Shown one piece after another: positions 1-8,585 of a DNA stretch of 64,000 nt. The notes beneath the pieces were generated by a model. It was not told the DNA's origin. It saw only the letters and a program-made list of their open reading frames with translations, and ran no database searches. The stretch comes from Paenibacillus lycopersici (lineage in GTDB: Bacteria > Bacillota > Bacilli > Paenibacillales > Paenibacillaceae): positions 4,405,001 through 4,469,000 of the forward strand of contig NZ_CP048209.1 in assembly GCF_010119935.1 (NCBI RefSeq). The letters are read 5' to 3'. The stretch's first letter is position 1; each line of letters opens with the position of its first letter. A program made the position numbers and the translations under genes.

Positions 1-625
1 GGTGCAGAAGCGCCGTCGTATCCGTTACGTACCGCGCGATTCGGGCGCCGGATGCCATCAGCTCCGGAAGCAGCGCCTCGGCCGAGAGCGGTTCATGTCC
101 GTACAAGTGCCGAAGCAGCACGTTCTTGCTGGCAAGCGACTGCTCCAGACGGCGCCGCAAGCGGTCTTCGTCGTACAGATCGGACGCTTGTACGCCCAGC
201 TTGGCGTACTTATCCGCATAGAACGGCGCGATGCCGCGCCTCGTCGAACCGAAGCTTGCCCCGCCGAGGCGCTCTTCCTCCAGCCGATCGAACAGCCGAT
301 GGTACGGCATGACGACCTGCGCCCTGTCGGATATAGCGATCGCCGGCGCAGGAACTCCCCGCTTCTCCAGCTCCGCCAGTTCATGGAGCAGCACCTCGAT
401 GTCCAGCGCCGTTCCCGGACCGATCACATTCGTTGCGGATGGATAAAAAACGCCCGATGGCAGCATCCGCAGCACGAATTTGCCGTAATCGTTCATAATC
501 GTATGCCCCGCGTTGCTGCCTCCCTGGTAACGGACCACGAACGAAGCGTCCGCGGCCAAAATATCCGTCACCTTCCCTTTGCCTTCGTCTCCCCAATTCG
601 CTCCTGCGACTGCCGTAACCGTCAT
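1..625 (-). CDS. purA: Adenylosuccinate synthetase PurA, N-terminal part (cut by window edge)
   Basis: This is the first 208 codons of adenylosuccinate synthetase, which joins IMP and aspartate using GTP in the first step from IMP to AMP in the cytosol. Translation of the minus strand from ATG at 625 begins MTVTAVAGANWGDEGKGKV. It contains the GDEGKGK phosphate-binding loop and GGSNAGHT, both hallmarks of PurA. The family is about 430 residues long, so roughly half lies beyond the left edge. A ribosome binding site AAGGGGAG sits a few bases upstream of the ATG and fixes the start. The gene is divergent from the LysR gene, with about 110 bases between them for both promoters. The reading frame is intact as far as visible. 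Confidence 0.95.
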   Translation of the reverse strand, partial: MTVTAVAGANWGDEGKGKVTDILAADASFVVRYQGGSNAGHTIMNDYGKFVLRMLPSGVFYPSATNVIGPGTALDIEVLLHELAELEKRGVPAPAIAISDRAQVVMPYHRLFDRLEEERLGGASFGSTRRGIAPFYADKYAKLGVQASDLYDEDRLRRRLEQSLASKNVLLRHLYGHEPLSAEALLPELMASGARIARYVTDTTALLH

Positions 626-737
626 TGCCCGATCTCCCCTTGCCCCTGTGATTATGCTGCAAGGTTGATTATAATGGAGACAATAGCATAAGAATAATTG
701 ATATAAATAATATGAGCTATCAAATGAGGTAATAACT

Positions 738-1637
738 ATGCCGGAAATCAATCTGGAGTGGTACCGCAGCTTCTATTGGTGCGCCAAGACGGGCAGCCTG
801 TCGCGCGCGGCCGGGAAGCTGCATATTACGCAGCCCGCGGTCAGCCACACGATCAAGCAGCTGGAGGACATGCTCGGCGGACCGCTGTTTATCCGCGGCG
901 CGCGGGGCGTTCAGCTCACGGCGGAAGGCGAGCTGCTGTACCGTTACGTGGAGCAGGCGTTCAATTTCGTTGCGGCCGGCGAGAAAAAGCTGCTTGAAAT
1001 GCATCAGCTCGCATTCGGGGAAATTCGGATCGGCGCGGGCGACTCGCTGTGCAAGCATTATCTGCTCCCTTATCTGGAGCGGTATCACCGCGCGTATCCG
1101 CAAATTCGCATCCGCGTGACGAACCGGACGACGCCGGAGACGCTCGCGTTATTGCGGGAAGGGGCGATCGACCTCGGCATCGTCAACCTGCCCGCCGCGG
1201 ATGGCAGAACGGAGATTGCGGTCAGCTCGCCGCAGCAGGACTGCCTGGTCGGCGGGCGCAAATACGCCGGGCTGGCGGGCAGGCCGCTGAAGCTGGCGGA
1301 ACTGGCGCAATACCCGCTCCTGATGCTGGAGGGAGGGACGAGCACGCGGCGGCATCTGGACAGGCATGCCGAATCATGCGGCGTAAAGCTGGAGCCCGAG
1401 CTTGAGCTGGGCAGCATGGACCTGCTAGCGGATTTCGCGAAGAGCGGACTCGGACTTGCGTTCGTCGTGCGGGACTATTATCGCGGGGAATTGCTTGCGG
1501 GCGACCTCGTCGAAATTCCGCTCGCCGAACCGGTGCCGCCGCGAGGAATCGGCATCGCTACGCTTCACGGCGTCCCCCGCTCCGAAGCGGCGAAGCGCTT
1601 CCTCGCCCTTCTGCCGGCAGCCGGGGCGGGGGAATAG
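738..1637 (+). CDS. LysR-family transcriptional regulator
   Basis: A 299-residue protein of normal LysR length. The first 60 residues form the winged helix-turn-helix (SLSRAAGKLHITQPAVSHTIKQ region), followed by a linker helix. From about residue 90 a periplasmic-binding-like effector domain follows (FGEIRIGAGDSLCKHYLLPYL, then LREGAIDLGIVNLPA). Proteins of this family usually sense a small molecule and activate a divergent or nearby gene. Here the divergent neighbour is purA, but the two are not necessarily linked. ATG at 738 is preceded by TGAGGT, which supports the start. The effector cannot be named from sequence. Confidence 0.9.
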   Translation: MPEINLEWYRSFYWCAKTGSLSRAAGKLHITQPAVSHTIKQLEDMLGGPLFIRGARGVQLTAEGELLYRYVEQAFNFVAAGEKKLLEMHQLAFGEIRIGAGDSLCKHYLLPYLERYHRAYPQIRIRVTNRTTPETLALLREGAIDLGIVNLPAADGRTEIAVSSPQQDCLVGGRKYAGLAGRPLKLAELAQYPLLMLEGGTSTRRHLDRHAESCGVKLEPELELGSMDLLADFAKSGLGLAFVVRDYYRGELLAGDLVEIPLAEPVPPRGIGIATLHGVPRSEAAKRFLALLPAAGAGE

Positions 1638-1657
1638 GACGAGCGGCCGCTGCGGCG

Positions 1658-2077
1658 CTATGGCAGCGGCGGAAGCGCTTCTCCGCGCTTCACCGTCCGT
1701 ACCCCGGCCTCGCATACGCCATAGGACCGCCATTCGCATGTATGGCACAGCACGTTGATGTCCTCGGGCTCGACGCTGCCGCGCACCCGTTCGATAACGG
1801 CCGACCACGGCAGCGTAAGGCCAACGCGCAAGCCCAGCTTGGCCAGCGCGCGCTCGTCGAGGCGGGCGACCGAGGCGTTCTCGCAGTGCGGCTCGTCGTC
1901 CGCCGGGAAACACGCGCACAGCTGGTCCGGCCCCGCGACGATCGTCACGGCCGTATCGGGCTTGTCGCGCAGCCGGTTGTATACGAGGGCCATGTTCGCC
2001 GCATAAGCTTCCGAATAGCCCATCCCCCTAAACCCCAGCAAGCATAGCAGATGATGGCCGCGAAGCTCTATCGTCAT
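1658..2077 (-). CDS. DUF1284 family protein
   Basis: A 139-residue cytosolic protein starting MTIELRGHHLLCLLGFRGMG. The opening RGHHLLC motif and the scattered cysteines (CACF, CENA, CHTCEW, VCEAG) are typical of the DUF1284 family, whose function is not established. The cysteine pattern could bind a metal or iron-sulfur cluster, but that is inference. It converges on the LysR gene and lies 100 bases downstream of the GNAT gene on the same strand. A GGAG stretch precedes the ATG at 2077. Confidence 0.8.
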   Translation of the reverse strand: MTIELRGHHLLCLLGFRGMGYSEAYAANMALVYNRLRDKPDTAVTIVAGPDQLCACFPADDEPHCENASVARLDERALAKLGLRVGLTLPWSAVIERVRGSVEPEDINVLCHTCEWRSYGVCEAGVRTVKRGEALPPLP

Positions 2078-2177
2078 GCTGGTGCACGCTCCTTTCCATT
2101 ATCGATCTCATTCATCCGTTCTTGATCGTCGGCTCGTCCATCGGCTCTCGTTCACAGCCTCTTATTCATCGGCAACG

Positions 2178-2945
2178 CTACTGCGAAGCCCGCGGTTTGA
2201 CGCGATACCAATACGGGTACAGCTCCTTGTAGTTCAATTTCTCGTACAATCGGTTCGCCGGCTCATTGCTTCGCACGACCTGCAGGTAACTGCGCACGGC
2301 GCCTTGTTTCCTGGCCCAGTGCAGCATATGCAGCAGCAGCCGTTCGCCGTATCCGCGGCCGCGCATGTTCGGCGCGGTTACGATATCGTACAGGCCGACA
2401 TAGCCCCTCTCCATAACGGCAAGACCGAAGGCAGCCGGCACGCCTTGCGCATAGAGCGTAAAATAACCGGTCTCCATCGTAATGGATTGCATGATCCGGG
2501 CGGCCGAGCCTTCAAATTGCGGCGGAATGCCGGCGTAGCCGCACATATTCGCCAGCCACCCGTACGGCAGCAGGGGTTCGCATTCGATCGCGATGCCGGT
2601 CTCGCGGCTGGCGGGCGTCCGCAGCGCCGCAAGGCCCGTTAACAGCATAACACGCGAAGGATCCCGCAGCACGTAGCCGCGTTCTTCCAGCGCGCGATCA
2701 AGGCTGTCCGGCGCGAACGGCGTCATTTTAAAAATCGTATCCTGTCCCGCCCGGCCGTAGAACGCCTCGCAAGCAGCGATTTTCCGCTGCAGCGACTCCC
2801 CCGATTCTTCTCCGCCATAGAACGGATGAACGGAATTGGCCCGCTTCGTGAAGCCTTCCGCCAAGCGCAGCAGCCATCCGCCGAGCATCGCCGTCTGCCG
2901 GGCCGGCCAAGCGTTCATCGTCAACTCTTCCATATCGACCGTCAT
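2178..2945 (-). CDS. GNAT family N-acetyltransferase
   Basis: A 255-residue acetyltransferase. The C-terminal half shows the acetyl-CoA site (NMRGRGYGERLLLHMLHWARKQ, an RGxGxG-type loop) and the usual last strand NRLYEKLNYKELYPYWYRV. The N-terminal half is a degenerate GNAT-like fold, as in many two-lobed members. I chose the ATG at 2945 because GGGGAGG lies nine bases upstream. An in-frame ATG at 2963 would place that ribosome binding site inside the coding region. The substrate is unknown. It may be co-transcribed with the DUF1284 gene that follows. Confidence 0.85.
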   Translation of the reverse strand: MTVDMEELTMNAWPARQTAMLGGWLLRLAEGFTKRANSVHPFYGGEESGESLQRKIAACEAFYGRAGQDTIFKMTPFAPDSLDRALEERGYVLRDPSRVMLLTGLAALRTPASRETGIAIECEPLLPYGWLANMCGYAGIPPQFEGSAARIMQSITMETGYFTLYAQGVPAAFGLAVMERGYVGLYDIVTAPNMRGRGYGERLLLHMLHWARKQGAVRSYLQVVRSNEPANRLYEKLNYKELYPYWYRVKPRASQ

Positions 2946-3006
2946 GCCATCGCACCTCCCCATAATTATGAATAAATATACATCCGGTATAATTAAAATT
3001 CAACAC

Positions 3007-3035
3007 AAAAAAACTGCCCCCGTTGATGGCGGCAG
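3007..3035 (-). terminator. Rho-independent terminator of the alkaline phosphatase gene
   Basis: On the minus strand a CTGCCGCC / GGGGGCAG stem with a six-base loop is followed by seven T residues. It starts 25 bases after the alkaline phosphatase stop codon. Confidence 0.85.
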
Positions 3036-3059
3036 CTTTCCGATCCGTGATCGGCGTCG

Positions 3060-4331
3060 TTATTTGGGCAGCTTGACGCCCATTGCTTGCGCCAAACGCG
3101 TGAATATCCCCGTGTTCTCGTATACGCCGGAGAACAATTCGGCGCCCGTTCCCGTTACCGTAACCGGAACGTCAACCGCCGTATGGCCGGAAGTCGTCCA
3201 GTCCACGACGAAATTCATCTTCGATTTCGCGATGGCGAACGGTCCGTCTTCTTTGGAGATGGCATCCCCGGATTCGTCGTTGGCATCGACCTCTTCGATC
3301 GAGAAGCCGCCGGTTTCATGGTCGGCCAGCACGAGGACGAGCGTATCCGGATGCGAAGCCGCGAAGTTCTTCGCGATGCGTACCGATTGATCCAGCTGTT
3401 GGCCGGCTTTGATCGTCAGCTTCGCGTTGTTTTGGTGCGCCATTTCGTCCGTTGCTTCCTCTTCGACCATCAGGAAGAAGCCTTTTTTGTTCGCGGACAG
3501 CGACTCGATCGCCTTCTTCGTCATGTCAGGCAGGGAGACGACCGGATTGTAGATGTCGCCTTCGCCTTCCGGACGCTGCTGGAACATTTCTTCGTTGGCG
3601 AACAGGCCGAGCAGCTTGCCGCCGTTCTTGGCTTTCTTCATGTCCGTCGTGTTCTTCACGTACGCGTAGCCGAGCGACTTCGCTTTGTCGACGAGGTTGC
3701 CCTGCGTGCCTTTGCTTTTCTCGGACGGATCATCGGGCTGTCCGTCTTTGAAGCCGCCGGGTTGTCCTGCCGGATACCAGAAGTCTTCGCCGCCGCCAAG
3801 CAGCACGTCGACTTTCGATTTCGTCAAATATTGCAGCGCGATGTCGCTTTGCTTGCCGCGGTCTTCAACGTGGGAAGCGAACGCAGCCGGCGTCGCATCC
3901 GTAATTTGGCTCGTCGTGACCAAGCCGGTGGACTTGCCCATTTCCTTCGCGTATTCCATGATCGTTTTGACGCTCTTCTTGTTGGCGTCCATGCCGACTG
4001 CGCCATTGTACGTCTTCACGCCGCTTGCGAAAGCGGTAGCCGCCGCAGCCGAGTCGGTAACAGGCGTCGTGGAGCTCGTATGAATCAAGCCGAGGTAAGG
4101 CATGTCGTCCATCGCCAGCTGGCCGTTCTCGCCGACTGTCGCAAGACGGATGGCGTCGCGCTGGGCCGTACCCATGCCGTCGCCTACGAACAGAATGACG
4201 TTCTTCGCTTGCTTCGATGCCGCTGCCGCTTCATTGTCGTCATGCGCCGCCGTGAAGCTTGCGATCACAAGCGCTGCGGCCGTAATGCCGATTGCCGAAC
4301 TTTTCCAACCGAATCTGGATTTCAACATCAT
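3060..4331 (-). CDS. Secreted alkaline phosphatase (PhoA family)
   Basis: A 423-residue phosphomonoesterase that releases inorganic phosphate from phosphate esters outside the cell. Residues 1-37 form a signal peptide (basic start, hydrophobic ITAAALVIASFTAA, cleavage near AAAAS). The metal and catalytic sites are visible: VGDGMG (metal-binding Asp), PVTDSAAAATA (nucleophilic Ser), TPAAFASH, EEEATDEMAH, and LADHETGG near the end. Length fits the Bacillus PhoA/PhoB group. AGGAGG lies three bases before the first ATG and six before the second, so translation may begin at either. The upstream Pho box points to control by PhoP under phosphate starvation. Confidence 0.93.
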   Translation of the reverse strand: MMLKSRFGWKSSAIGITAAALVIASFTAAHDDNEAAAASKQAKNVILFVGDGMGTAQRDAIRLATVGENGQLAMDDMPYLGLIHTSSTTPVTDSAAAATAFASGVKTYNGAVGMDANKKSVKTIMEYAKEMGKSTGLVTTSQITDATPAAFASHVEDRGKQSDIALQYLTKSKVDVLLGGGEDFWYPAGQPGGFKDGQPDDPSEKSKGTQGNLVDKAKSLGYAYVKNTTDMKKAKNGGKLLGLFANEEMFQQRPEGEGDIYNPVVSLPDMTKKAIESLSANKKGFFLMVEEEATDEMAHQNNAKLTIKAGQQLDQSVRIAKNFAASHPDTLVLVLADHETGGFSIEEVDANDESGDAISKEDGPFAIAKSKMNFVVDWTTSGHTAVDVPVTVTGTGAELFSGVYENTGIFTRLAQAMGVKLPK

Positions 4332-4357
4332 TCGCCTCCTAATCTCTTATCATTAGC

Positions 4358-4411
4358 ATCATAGAACGACACTGTTAAGGGATTGTACGAGACTTATGAA
4401 GTTCCTGTTAA
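4358..4411 (-). promoter_or_regulatory. Pho box: four TTAACA-like repeats upstream of the alkaline phosphatase gene
   Basis: Reading the minus strand, TTAACA, TTCATA, CGTACA and TTAACA follow one another at an exact 11-base spacing; their plus-strand starts are 4406, 4395, 4384 and 4373. In Bacillus, PhoP binds TT(A/C/T)ACA repeats spaced by about five bases, so this is a textbook arrangement. A possible -10 (TATGAT) lies at 4358-4363. The match to an alkaline phosphatase gene makes the assignment strong. Confidence 0.85.
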
Positions 4412-4434
4412 TAACTGGGATCCGTCATCCGATC

Positions 4435-5310
4435 TTACACATGCTGCCGCAGGAAATCGATGACCGTATCGAACGCTTGCTGAACGGCCGGCGCTTCGAA
4501 CCGGTTGTCGAAAGCATGGTCGGCGTCCTCGATCGTAATCAGCTTGGCGGGGACGCCTTGTTCCTTCAACCGCTTGTACATGAGCACGGACTGTTCGTAA
4601 GGCACGTCCGTATCTTGGTCGCCGTGCAGCAGCAGCGTCGGCGGATAATCCGGCGTCAGGAGCTCTACCGGATTATATGCGCCTACGGCGCGCTCGTGCA
4701 GCAGCGGGTCCAGGCCGGACACCTCCCGCACCCAGGTTCCCTGCTGCCGGCAATAGAGATAGAACGGGAACCGCTCGAACGCGCCTTCCGTCCTTTCGCT
4801 CTCTCCCGCATGCGAGAACGCCTCGGTTCGGCTGACCGTCGGCCGGCTGCAATAGAAGGCGCTCGGCTGCGTATACCAGTCGCCCTTGATATCCCCGTAA
4901 CCGTAGAACGAGACGATCGCCTTCGGCTTAAGCTCCCATGTGCCCGCGAGCAGACCGAGGTAGCCTCCGGCGGAGCTGCCGACGATCGCCATCCGTTCCG
5001 GATCGAAGCCATGCCGCCGCGGCGCCGTCGTCCGAACCCAATGGAGCGCATCCCGAATGTCCTGCACGATCGACTCCAGCTTCGTCTCGGGAGCCAATCG
5101 ATAATCGATGTTGACGATGCTGAAGCCCGCCGCGGCGTAGCGATCGATTTGTTCCTTGGGCAGCCAGGCGCGCGTCCCGAATATCAATGCGCCGCCGTGA
5201 ATGTAGACGATGACCGGCGATCCGGCGCCTTGATCGTAAATATCGGCCAGGATGGAGCCGCCTCCATCCAGCTGCTTGTACGCTCTCGTTTCCTTCCCGC
5301 TTGCCCTCAT
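4435..5310 (-). CDS. Alpha/beta hydrolase (esterase/lipase type)
   Basis: A 291-residue serine hydrolase of the BD-FAE / hormone-sensitive-lipase-like type. It has the oxyanion motif YIHGGALIFG, a YRLAPE segment, the nucleophile elbow IVGSSAGGYLGL, the acid segment LLLHGDQDTDVPYEQS and the catalytic His in EDADHAFDNRF. No signal peptide is visible, so it is probably cytosolic. I start at ATG 5310, eight bases after GGGAGG; an ATG at 5331 lies upstream of that site. Its natural ester or peptide substrate cannot be read from sequence. The 298 bases between this gene and yqhH hold both promoters and no recognisable gene. Confidence 0.85.
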   Translation of the reverse strand: MRASGKETRAYKQLDGGGSILADIYDQGAGSPVIVYIHGGALIFGTRAWLPKEQIDRYAAAGFSIVNIDYRLAPETKLESIVQDIRDALHWVRTTAPRRHGFDPERMAIVGSSAGGYLGLLAGTWELKPKAIVSFYGYGDIKGDWYTQPSAFYCSRPTVSRTEAFSHAGESERTEGAFERFPFYLYCRQQGTWVREVSGLDPLLHERAVGAYNPVELLTPDYPPTLLLHGDQDTDVPYEQSVLMYKRLKEQGVPAKLITIEDADHAFDNRFEAPAVQQAFDTVIDFLRQHV

Positions 5311-5608
5311 GCCGCTGGCCTCCCTCTTCATCGAAGATCCTCTCGTTTATTGATGTATTCGCGGACGAGTACGGATATCCCTTCCGCCGCATCCGCCGCA
5401 AGCCGCCTATGATCCTCTCAGCCGGTATCGGCTGTTCATCCTGTCGCGGGGCTTCTCCTGCCTGCCGCCCTTATGAATTCCGCGCTGAACGGTCATACTA
5501 ATCGCATACCGTTTCCGTCAAAGTGAATCGACCGCCGCCTTCCAGGGTTACGATCATCCCCGGAGGACCCGCTAGCCGGAATCTCATAAGAAAGGAGTTC
5601 CGCCCTCT

Positions 5609-7447
5609 ATGCAATCGAATACGGATTCCGCCAAGGGAGAACAGCTCCCTTCCTCTACCTCTCCCGCAGGCTTCGCGACCGCCAAACGCAAGCTCCATCC
5701 CAGCGTCGAACTGCAATACGACCGTACGTGGCTGACGCAGCTGCAGGAGCGCGTCGACCGCAACGGCCCCTGGGACGACTGGACGATGCATCAGCTTGCG
5801 GTAGAAGCGGAACAAGCCAAGCTGATCGGCAGCTTCGACGACTTGCAATGCTTGCGCAGCCTCCCGTCGTTCGAGCCGATGCCGCATCAGATCAGCACCG
5901 CCCGCAAAGTGCTGCACGACATGAGCGGCCGGGCGATCCTCGCCGACGAGGTCGGTCTCGGCAAGACGATCGAAGCCGGGCTCGTGCTCAAAGAATATAT
6001 GGTTCGCGGTCTCGTGAAACGCGCGCTCATTCTCGTTCCGGCTTCGCTCGTGCTGCAATGGGTGCGCGAGCTGAACACGAAATTCGGCATTTCCGCCTTC
6101 GCGCAGAAGAAAGAGCATTCCTGGGGCTATGACGTCGTCGTCGCCTCGATCGATACCGCCAAGCGCGACCCGCACCGCGAGAAGCTGCTCGGCCAGGATT
6201 ACGACATGCTCATCATCGACGAAGCCCATAAATTGAAGAACAAGAAGACGACCAACTACCAATTCGTCAACCTGCTGCGCAAGAAATACTGCCTGCTCCT
6301 GACCGCGACGCCGGTACAGAACGACCTGGACGAGCTCTATAATCTCATCACGCTGCTGAAGCCGGGCCAGCTCGGCGGACAGAGCGAATTCGCGGCGAAC
6401 TTCGTCGTCGACAAGCGGCTGCCGAAGAACGAAGACCAGCTGCAGGAAGCGCTGCAAGCCGTCATGATCCGCAACCGCCGCGGCGACGGCGGCATTCATT
6501 TCACGAGACGAATCGTCAAGAACGTGCCGCTCCAGCTCTCCGGTGACGAGCAGGCGCTCTATGATGCCGTCACGAGCTTCGTGCAGGAACGGTATGACGA
6601 GTCGCAAGGCGATTGGACGAGCATGCTCTCGCTCGTCACGCTGCAGCGGGAAGTGTGCAGCAGCCGCGACGCCGTGTTCCTCACGCTGGTGAACATGTTC
6701 AAGAAGACGGCCGAGGATTCGCCGATCCGCGCGAAAATATGGCAGCTGGTCGAGGTCATCCGCGGCATTAACGCCAACACCAAAGCCGAGAAGGCGATGG
6801 AGCTTATTCGCCAGATGAACGACAAAGTGATCATTTTCACGGAATACCGCGCCACGCAGGAGTACCTGCTTCAGTATTTCCGGTCGCACAACCTGGTCGC
6901 CGTGCCGTACCGGGGCGGCATGAACCGCGGGAAGAAGGACTGGATGATGGACCTGTTCCGCGGCCGCGCCCAGGTGCTGATCGCGACGGAAGCCGGAGGC
7001 GAAGGGATCAACCTGCAGTTCTGCCACCATATGATCAACTTCGACCTGCCTTGGAACCCGATGCGGGTCGAGCAGCGGATCGGGCGCGTGCACCGGCTCG
7101 GCCAGACGAACGACGTCCATATCTACAACTTGTGCACCGTCGGCACGATCGAAGAGCATATCGTCAGCCTGCTCCATGAGAAAATCAACCTGTTCGAGCT
7201 CGTCATCGGGGAGCTGGATCATATTCTGGAACGGTTCGAGCAGAAGAACGAGTCGCTGGAGCAGCGGCTTGCCCGCCTCATGCTGGAATCGGGCGCGAAC
7301 AAGGACGCGCTCAAGCATAGCATCGACGAGCTCGGCAATTCGCTCAGCCGCATCCGGGACGAAGTGGAGCTCGAAGAACCCGTTGATCTCGGCGCCGTCA
7401 ATGCCGTCATGAACGCCGTCGGACAATCGATCGAGGTGAGACCGTGA
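5609..7447 (+). CDS. yqhH: SNF2-family DEAD/DEAH helicase YqhH
   Basis: A 612-residue SNF2-type ATPase. The N-lobe carries LADEVGLGKT (Walker A, residues 112-120), LIIDEAHKLKN (motif II) and LTATPVQN (motif III). The C-lobe carries IIFTEYRATQEYL, ATEAGGEGINLQ and MRVEQRIGRVHRLGQ (motifs V and VI). Such proteins translocate on double-stranded nucleic acid or remodel protein-DNA complexes; the precise role of YqhH is not established. The next gene overlaps its stop codon and encodes YqhG. The same two genes are neighbours in Bacillus subtilis, which supports the name. AAAGGAG precedes the ATG. Confidence 0.9.
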   Translation: MQSNTDSAKGEQLPSSTSPAGFATAKRKLHPSVELQYDRTWLTQLQERVDRNGPWDDWTMHQLAVEAEQAKLIGSFDDLQCLRSLPSFEPMPHQISTARKVLHDMSGRAILADEVGLGKTIEAGLVLKEYMVRGLVKRALILVPASLVLQWVRELNTKFGISAFAQKKEHSWGYDVVVASIDTAKRDPHREKLLGQDYDMLIIDEAHKLKNKKTTNYQFVNLLRKKYCLLLTATPVQNDLDELYNLITLLKPGQLGGQSEFAANFVVDKRLPKNEDQLQEALQAVMIRNRRGDGGIHFTRRIVKNVPLQLSGDEQALYDAVTSFVQERYDESQGDWTSMLSLVTLQREVCSSRDAVFLTLVNMFKKTAEDSPIRAKIWQLVEVIRGINANTKAEKAMELIRQMNDKVIIFTEYRATQEYLLQYFRSHNLVAVPYRGGMNRGKKDWMMDLFRGRAQVLIATEAGGEGINLQFCHHMINFDLPWNPMRVEQRIGRVHRLGQTNDVHIYNLCTVGTIEEHIVSLLHEKINLFELVIGELDHILERFEQKNESLEQRLARLMLESGANKDALKHSIDELGNSLSRIRDEVELEEPVDLGAVNAVMNAVGQSIEVRP

Positions 7448-8391
7448 ACGAACGCCAAATTCATAAGTTTGTCCAGCGGTACCTGGAGGCGATGGACTGC
7501 CGGATTATCGAGAAATCGCCGGCGCATTTCCAAGTGAAGCTGTCGCCACGCGCCGACCGCGATCTGACGAACCGGCCCTATTATTGGAGCTTCGTCGACC
7601 GCACCGGCGCCGAGCCGGAGACGATGTCCATGCTGCTGGTCACCGACAAGGCCAAGTACGACGACGCGGCGGCCGCCGTCGAGAAACCGGCGGCGGCTCT
7701 TCCCGCGACGCCGTCCGGGAATTCCTCCGAGGCCGCGTTCAACCGTTCGTTCGGTTACTTGAACAGCTCGCTTAACGCGAACGCCCGCGTGCCGCGGGAG
7801 GATTTGTATTTCGGCTCGCGCAGGCTGGAGCAGCTGTTCCAGTCCGTCAAGGCGGGCGGCAGCTACCTGTGCCTGTTCCAGGAGCCGGAGAAGCGCACGA
7901 GCCATCCGCTCCACTCCACTGCTTACAGCGCATGGCTCGGGGTTAATATGAAAGTAGAATTCCAATGCGACATGAAACGCGAGGAAATCCATTCCTTCGG
8001 TATTTCATTGGCGACGGGCCAAGTTATGGAACAGTTCAGCGACCGGCTGCTGCAATACCGGATGACGCCGAAGCTGCCGCCGAACGTGCATACGGCCAAG
8101 AATGCGTTCACGCTGCACAAGGCGGCCGCCATCGCCGAGACGACGCTGGAGCGCAAGCTGCGGACGTACGATTACAGCTGGGCGGATGCCGCCGCCAAAC
8201 GGCTGGAGGAGGAACTGGCGACGATCCGGCATTATTACGAGCCGTTGATCGAAGGCGCCGATGAGGATCAGCGCGCGGGAATCGCGGAGCAGTACGACCG
8301 CAGGCAAGAAGAAATCCGCTGGCAGTACGAGCCGCGCGTCACGGTCTCCGCCATAAACTGCGGCATTTTCTATCTGCAGGGCATCGGGTAA
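7444..8391 (+). CDS. yqhG: YqhG family protein
   Basis: A 315-residue protein with no catalytic motif that I recognise. It begins MNERQIHKFVQRYLEAMDCRI and is rich in charged residues. The GTG start lies within a GTGA overlap with the stop of yqhH, so the two are translationally coupled. YqhG is always seen beside YqhH in Bacillus, which suggests a functional partnership. Residues 75-100 are alanine- and proline-rich (AAAAVEKPAAALPATPSG) and look like a flexible linker between two globular parts. Function unknown. Confidence 0.82.
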   Translation: MNERQIHKFVQRYLEAMDCRIIEKSPAHFQVKLSPRADRDLTNRPYYWSFVDRTGAEPETMSMLLVTDKAKYDDAAAAVEKPAAALPATPSGNSSEAAFNRSFGYLNSSLNANARVPREDLYFGSRRLEQLFQSVKAGGSYLCLFQEPEKRTSHPLHSTAYSAWLGVNMKVEFQCDMKREEIHSFGISLATGQVMEQFSDRLLQYRMTPKLPPNVHTAKNAFTLHKAAAIAETTLERKLRTYDYSWADAAAKRLEEELATIRHYYEPLIEGADEDQRAGIAEQYDRRQEEIRWQYEPRVTVSAINCGIFYLQGIG

Positions 8392-8585
8392 TCGGAATTG
8401 CGACAAGAACCGTTCGCCGGCCTCGCGCGTCCTCCTTATTCCGGCAAAATTAGAACATGGCTTGTCCGTAAGCGCTGACAGGAACCAACAACCTCCCCGC
8501 GCAAGTTGCGCTACAATGACGTTGTCAGGCTTGTCCGTCCGCTCGCAAGCCAACCATTCTACAGAAACAGCAGGTGGTGCCGTTT

